The notes beneath the pieces were generated by a model. The model saw only the letters and a program-made list of their open reading frames with translations. It was not told the origin of the DNA and did no database searches. Positions 6,737 through 10,356 of a stretch of 10,356 nt of DNA are shown in pieces. Position 1 is the first letter of the stretch. Every line of letters starts with the position of its first letter. The translations under genes were made by a program, and so were the position numbers. Source of the DNA: Chrysochromulina parva (taxonomy: Eukaryota > Haptophyta > Prymnesiales > Chrysochromulinaceae); contig PJAB01002127.1 in the NCBI GenBank assembly GCA_002887195.1, forward strand, positions 1 through 10,356, in the 5' to 3' direction.

Positions 6737-7728
6737 TTAGATGATGCCCCAAATCTTGAAGAGTCCCAGGTCGACTGGCGAGGGGACTAAGTCGGGCCGG
6801 AGGTCATGCATCCACTTGACGCCGACGAGGACCCAAATAAAGTTGGCCTTTCCGAAGATGAACCACCCAACGATGATGAGGACAGTCGACTTCGTGTGGC
6901 CGACGCGGAAAGCGAGCTCATTGAAGCTACCATCAGCATTGACGATCTGTTTGTACCGGTCGTCGACCGTAGCATAGGGGATAAGCCCCGACCGGCTCTC
7001 GGCCAGCGCGTCGAACACTATGTTGCAGGCCGCAATAGACACCGGAAGCTTCTGGAAGTCCTCTACGGTCAGGCCTACCGATTTTGCGAGCAGCTCGTTG
7101 GTGAAAGGCAGTTCAGGCACCTTCTGGAACAGCGCGACGCGCTCCGCGCACCCAAGGCGCTTGGCCATCTCGTGCCGCTTGAGCGTCAAGCTATTGCTCC
7201 TGTCCTCCTTGCGCGTGTTCTCGACCTCCAACTGCGCGTGCGCTCGGACGGAGGCGGCGTGAGTGCCACCCCGGGCGCGTCTCCTGCGTGGGTTCGATGC
7301 TAACGGCAACTCACGAATTTCGTGCGCATGGCCCACTGATCGCACGTGTTAAACCGGCCCAGCACGTTGACGATCTCAAGAAAGGTTGCAGTCTCATTGA
7401 CCCAGAAATCGGCACGCCGCCACACGGGGCTGAGCTGCGGGCATTTTTTGATGAGCTGCTGCAGGTACGGATCCTCCCTCTTGAGCTGCAAGAGCTGCCT
7501 GTCAGAGTTCTCCCACGGTGGAGGCGCAACAGTGAAAGCTTCCATTGATGCAACGGTGGGCATGGTGGACGCCGCATCAGGCGCAAGGTTGAACACTTTC
7601 GGCGCCTGCATGCGTACATCAACGACAGGGCGCACGGCACCCGGGGTGCGCGTGATGCCTGGGCCGAGGCGCAGCGCAGAGCACGCCGCAAGGCCCGTCG
7701 CGATCAAGGAATACGTGAGCGGAGCCAT
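6737..7728 (-). CDS. Unrecognised, probably plastid-targeted membrane protein, two exons
   Basis: Exon 1 is 7315-7728 and exon 2 is 6737-7231; splicing joins ...AMRTKF to LEVENTRK... in phase 0 and gives 302 residues. The N-terminus MAPLTYSLIATGLAACSA is a good signal peptide, followed by a basic, Pro-rich stretch almost without acids (RLGPGITRTPGAVRP), which together resemble the two-part leader used to reach a complex plastid. The mature part is soluble and charged (EDPYLQQLIKKCPQLSPVWRRAD, then a Lys/Arg-rich helix ending in RLG) and ends with a strongly hydrophobic segment at about 253-276 (VLIIVGWFIFGKANFIWVLVGV), possibly a hairpin, and a short tail. I do not recognise the family and assign no function; a thylakoid or envelope protein is the natural guess. 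A Met ten codons upstream (7758) is possible, but it would place the charged MDRAPPDRRS in front of the signal peptide and overlaps a CCAAT box, so 7728 is preferred. Confidence 0.75.
7232..7314 (-). other. Intron of the plastid-protein gene (83 bases)
   Basis: On the minus strand the donor is GTGAGT (from 7314) and the acceptor is CGCAG ending at 7232. Removal joins two frames, both of which would otherwise end or begin in non-protein-like sequence; the unspliced reading stops four codons into the intron after VSCR. The phase is 0. An earlier CAG would give a 31-base intron, which is too short. Confidence 0.85.
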
Positions 7729-7751
7729 GGATCGCCGATCTGGGGGTGCCC

Positions 7752-7763
7752 GATCCAATCAGG
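7752..7763 (+). promoter_or_regulatory. CCAAT box, copy 1
   Basis: GATCCAATCAGG contains CCAAT followed by CAG, close to the consensus for the NF-Y (CCAAT-binding) complex. It repeats 28 bases downstream with one change. Function is inferred from the motif and its place in a divergent promoter. Confidence 0.5.
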
Positions 7764-7779
7764 TCTCCCTACAACCTCG

Positions 7780-7791
7780 GATCCAATTAGG
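7780..7791 (+). promoter_or_regulatory. CCAAT box, copy 2
   Basis: GATCCAATTAGG matches copy 1 at 11 of 12 positions in the same orientation. The start-to-start distance of 28 bases is near, but below, three helical turns. Confidence 0.5.
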
Positions 7792-7916
7792 GGCAACAGA
7801 ACGAACTTCTCGGGACTTGCAATTCGGGCTTTGGAGACGCAGGCGGACACTGTGCCCGGTGCTGGGACGGAGCATCTTCATGTGAATGGTTCGAAACGCA
7901 GGGCCGCTTCTGCACG

Positions 7917-9866
7917 ATGGGGCGTCGCCGTCGGCCTAAGTTTGATGCCTCCGGATACGATGACATCGTCTCGGGCGTCAAGGCCATCTACCGCGACATG
8001 GTACGCCCGCTCGAGGAGCAGTACCTTGTGAACCAGTTCCACTACCCGATGCTCACCGACCAGGACTTTGATGCGAAGCCGATGGTGCTGCTCATCGGAT
8101 CCTACTCGGTCGGAAAAACCACCTTCATCAAGTACCTGCTCGACCGGGATTACCCAGGCGCCCACATCGGCCCGGAGCCGACGACCGACCGTTTTCAGGC
8201 GATCATGTTTGGCCACAGCGAGCGCGAGATCCCGGGCCACGCGCTCATCTCAAACCCATTGTCGCCGTTTGCGGAGCTGACCAAGTTTGGCAACACGTTC
8301 CTCTCGCGCCTGTACGGCTGCGAGGTGCCCTCGGACTTTGCCATGGGGTGCACTCTGGTCGACACGCCGGGCGTGCTCGCCGGGAGGAAGCAGACCGAGG
8401 ACCGGCAGTACTCGTACTACGACGTGATCAAGTGGTTCGCGCCTCGCTGCGACATGATCCTGCTCATGTTCGACGCGAACAAGGTCGACATTCCCGACGA
8501 GCTCGCCGACGTGATCCGGCACCTCGAGGGCTACGATGACAAGATCCGCGTCATCCTCAACAAGGCCGACTCGCTCGAGCCGCACGAGCTGCTCAAGATC
8601 AATTCGGCGCTCACGTGGAACCTCGCGCGCATCCTCAAGGGTGCAGAGACGCGTCGCATCTACGTGGGCTCGTTTTGGGACCAGCCGCTGCGGCCGAGCT
8701 ACATGATGGAGCTGTTCGAGACCGAGACGACGGCGCTGCTGAACGACCTCGCCTCGCTGCCGCGCAACAACACGACGAACAAGCTCAACGACCTCGTGTA
8801 CCGCACACGCATGGTGCGCTGCCAGGCGCTCGTGTTGGACGAGTTGCGCTCCGAGACGAGGAAGGTGAGGATGGGCAAGCGGTCTATGTTGGCCTCTGAT
8901 GGCCTCTGATGGCCTCTGACGGTTTCTGATTGCCTCTGATTGCCTTCCTCATGTCAGGTGATGATGGGCAAGGACAAAAAGCAGAAGGAGCTCATCGCCG
9001 GGCTCGAGGATATCTTCTTCAAAGTGTCACGGGCACACGCAATCCCACCCGGCGACTTCCCCGACGTAGCCAAGTTTCGGCACATCCTCGCCACGAACGA
9101 GTATTGCCGCGACTTCACCAAGTTCAAGAAGCTGGATGACAAGCTCTTGGGGCAGCTCGACACGATCATTCGCGATCACATCGGCAACCTCATGTCCGCC
9201 TTTGAGGCCGTCCCAGCCGCCACCCCCGCGGTCCCGAGCGGGGGTATGCGACAGCCGGAGCCCAAAGGGCAGCCCGCACAGTCCACGTGGCAGCCCAAGC
9301 CACAGGAGCACGCGGCGACGGAGCACTCGGTGATGCCTCCACCCTCGGCGCCGCCGAGTGACCCTTGGAGCTCGTCCCCCGTCGCTGTGCCGTCCGCGCC
9401 CACGATGGCGCCGAGGGATCCGTGGGCGACGGCGCCCGCTGCACCCCCCGCGCGCCCCGCCGACACGGCGGGCATGGTCGACGGTCTCTTTGGCCGACCG
9501 ACCACTGCCGCCGCTCCGCCGGCGCCCGTGCCGCCGCCGCCCACGGTGGCGCTCTCCCGGATGGCGGTGTCCACCCCTTGGGCGGTCACGAGCGCGGAGA
9601 AGACCAAGTACGACTCGATCTTCGAGCAGATGCTGCCCGAGGACGGCAAGGTGGGCGGCAGCAAGGTGGCGCCCGTGCTCAAGCGTTCGGGGCTCGACCA
9701 GGCTGTGCTGCGCGACATCTGGAACCTGGTGGACGTGAACGAGGATGGGCTGCTCGACGCCGACTGGTTCGCAGTCGCCATGCACCTCACCATGAAGACG
9801 AAGCGCGGCGAGCCGCTCCCGACAACCATCCCTGAGGCGCTCATACCGCCCTCGAGCCGGCGGTGA
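7917..9866 (+). CDS. EHD: EHD-family (C-terminal Eps15-homology domain) dynamin-like ATPase, two exons
   Basis: Exon 1 is 7917-8864 and exon 2 is 8958-9866; together 618 residues. EHD proteins bind ATP, oligomerise on curved membranes and drive recycling and scission of endosomal tubules. Seen in order: a polybasic start (MGRRRRPK); the N-terminal helix PLEEQY..NQFHYPML; the P-loop GSYSVGKTT (61-69; most EHDs have GQYSTGKTT); the switch-I signature GPEPTTDRF (85-93); DTPG (149-152) in DTPGVLAGRKQ; NKAD (215-218); IYVGSFW and LPRNN...KLNDLV of the helical domain, continuing across the intron in KDKKQKELIAGLEDIF and PGDFPDVAKF. Then comes a Pro/Ala-rich linker of about 125 residues (400-527) and a C-terminal EH domain (about 528-618) with the NPF-pocket Trp in IWNLVD and the usual ending LIPPSSRR. 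The EH domain is C-terminal as in animals, not N-terminal as in land plants. Odd points: a much longer linker than animal EHD1-4, two DPW motifs in it, and Trp at position 12 of the EF-hand loop. Confidence 0.95.
8865..8957 (+). other. Intron of the EHD gene (93 bases), bounded by a direct repeat
   Basis: The donor is AAG|GTGAGG and the acceptor is TCAG|GTGATG, phase 0; splicing gives ...ETRKVMMGKDKKQKEL..., which fits the EHD helical domain. Without splicing the frame stops at 8907-8909. A 17-base word at the donor (8863-8879) recurs at the acceptor (8956-8972) with one mismatch, and each copy contains AGGT across the splice site. The centre of the intron is a 10-base tandem repeat. Confidence 0.93.
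8891..8940 (+). repeat. 10-base tandem repeat inside the EHD intron
   Basis: Five consecutive 10-base units: GGCCTCTGAT twice, then GGCCTCTGAC, GGTTTCTGAT and TGCCTCTGAT, followed by a partial TGCCTT. The repeat fills more than half of the intron. Confidence 0.97.
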
Positions 9867-10237
9867 GTGAGAGGGCGGCCTAGAGTGCGACTAACGTGCG
9901 TGTGCCCGTGAAAGAGTCTGAGAACTGACGAACGAGGACGTCGACGTGCAAGACTCATTAGATCCTTATGGATATCGCAGGGATCGTATGTTGAGGCAAG
10001 GGATGGTGGACACACGACACGTAGGTGCCATAGGTACGTGTTGTGAACGTGTGCGCGTGCCGCGTGGCGGAAGTTGCATTTTGATTTTTTCACAACATTT
10101 ACACCGTACAAGCCTCAACGCTCAAGCGTGCGGCTCGTGTGCGGTGTGTTCGCTACATCAGCCGATCAGGGATCCGCGAAAGGAGAAATACCCGACCGGT
10201 GTATCGGAGACGGAGGATCGCCTTCTCGTATACGTTT
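9867..10237. other. Non-coding region downstream of EHD
   Basis: This should hold the EHD 3' UTR and then intergenic DNA. It is less GC-rich than the gene. A T-rich stretch occurs near 10078-10090. No canonical AATAAA was found, and no gene or structured RNA was recognised on either strand; the long minus-strand open frame crossing from 10111 into EHD is antisense shadow. Confidence 0.5.
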
Positions 10238-10356
10238 GCCTCAGTTTCGTCGGCTGCAGTGCCTCAGTTTCGTCGGCTGCAGTGCCTCAGTTTCGTCGGC
10301 TGCAGTGCCTCAGTTTCGTCGGCTGCAGTGCCTCAGTTTCGTCGGCTGCAGTGCCT
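10238..10356 (+). repeat. 23-base tandem array running off the window edge
   Basis: Five identical 23-base units start at 10238, 10261, 10284, 10307 and 10330, with four bases of a sixth before the sequence ends. Each unit begins GCCTCAGTTTCGTCG and ends GCTGCAGT. The full length is unknown because the array continues beyond the window. The word TCAGTTTCGTCG within the unit also occurs at 5960-5971 in direct repeat copy A. Confidence 0.98.

Larger units (their letters stand above)
7729..7916. promoter_or_regulatory. Divergent promoter region between the plastid-protein gene and EHD
   Basis: The start codons of the two genes point away from each other and are only 188 bases apart, so both promoters and both 5' UTRs must fit here or reach into the neighbour. 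The region contains two CCAAT boxes within a repeated 12-base word. No TATA box is evident. Shared regulation is possible but not shown. Confidence 0.65.

Noticed and set aside
6557..6790. Plus-strand frame of 77 codons (beginning MSPKLN) running into the end of the plastid-protein gene
   Set aside because: It overlaps the real gene's 3' end on the opposite strand, and no signal or partner exon was found; a small exon cannot be excluded.
7917..7946. N-myristoylation of EHD at MGRRRRPK
   Set aside because: Position 6 is Arg rather than the usual Ser/Thr, so the polybasic start is better explained as lipid-headgroup contact.
9176..10111. Long minus-strand frame of 311 codons over the EHD 3' half
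   Set aside because: It is antisense to the well-supported EHD linker and EH domain, and its composition is low-complexity Gly/Ala/Ser.
10238..10356. CRISPR-like array
   Set aside because: The units are directly adjacent with no unique spacers, and the genes around are eukaryotic; it is a plain tandem repeat.

Overview
The window looks like nuclear DNA from a GC-rich, single-celled eukaryote, most likely a microalga with a secondary (complex) plastid. The reasons are: two short GT-AG introns that restore conserved reading frames (93 and 83 bases); eukaryote-only families (an EHD-type dynamin-like ATPase and a PRMT7/9-type arginine methyltransferase); and a protein whose N-terminus reads like a signal peptide followed by a basic, proline-rich stretch, the bipartite leader expected of a complex plastid. 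A haptophyte is my best guess from overall style (GC-rich, few short introns, Ala/Pro-rich low-complexity linkers), but nothing here proves the lineage.

Layout: 1-361 is non-coding. 362-2725 (+) is an intronless 787-residue PRMT7/9-like protein. It faces a 928-residue protein on the minus strand (3126-5912; possible alternative end at 3005) that I cannot name but which seems built from several divergent NTF2/SnoaL-like repeats. 5913-6736 has no credible gene but holds several dispersed direct repeats. 6737-7728 (-) is a two-exon gene for an unrecognised, probably plastid-targeted membrane protein. It shares a short divergent control region of about 190 bases, with two CCAAT boxes, with a two-exon EHD gene (7917-9866, +). 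The window ends in non-coding DNA that runs into a 23-base tandem array at 10238-10356.

The genes do not form a pathway; this is an ordinary compact eukaryotic gene neighbourhood. I see no new multi-gene system. The most interesting points are within genes: the EHD intron is bounded by a near-perfect 17-base direct repeat containing AGGT and is largely a 10-base tandem repeat, which looks like a recent intron gain; the EHD linker carries two DPW motifs and the EH-domain calcium loop has Trp at position 12; the PRMT seems to have its degenerate half first and its catalytic half second, the reverse of PRMT7; and the 928-residue protein has an unusual repeated architecture.
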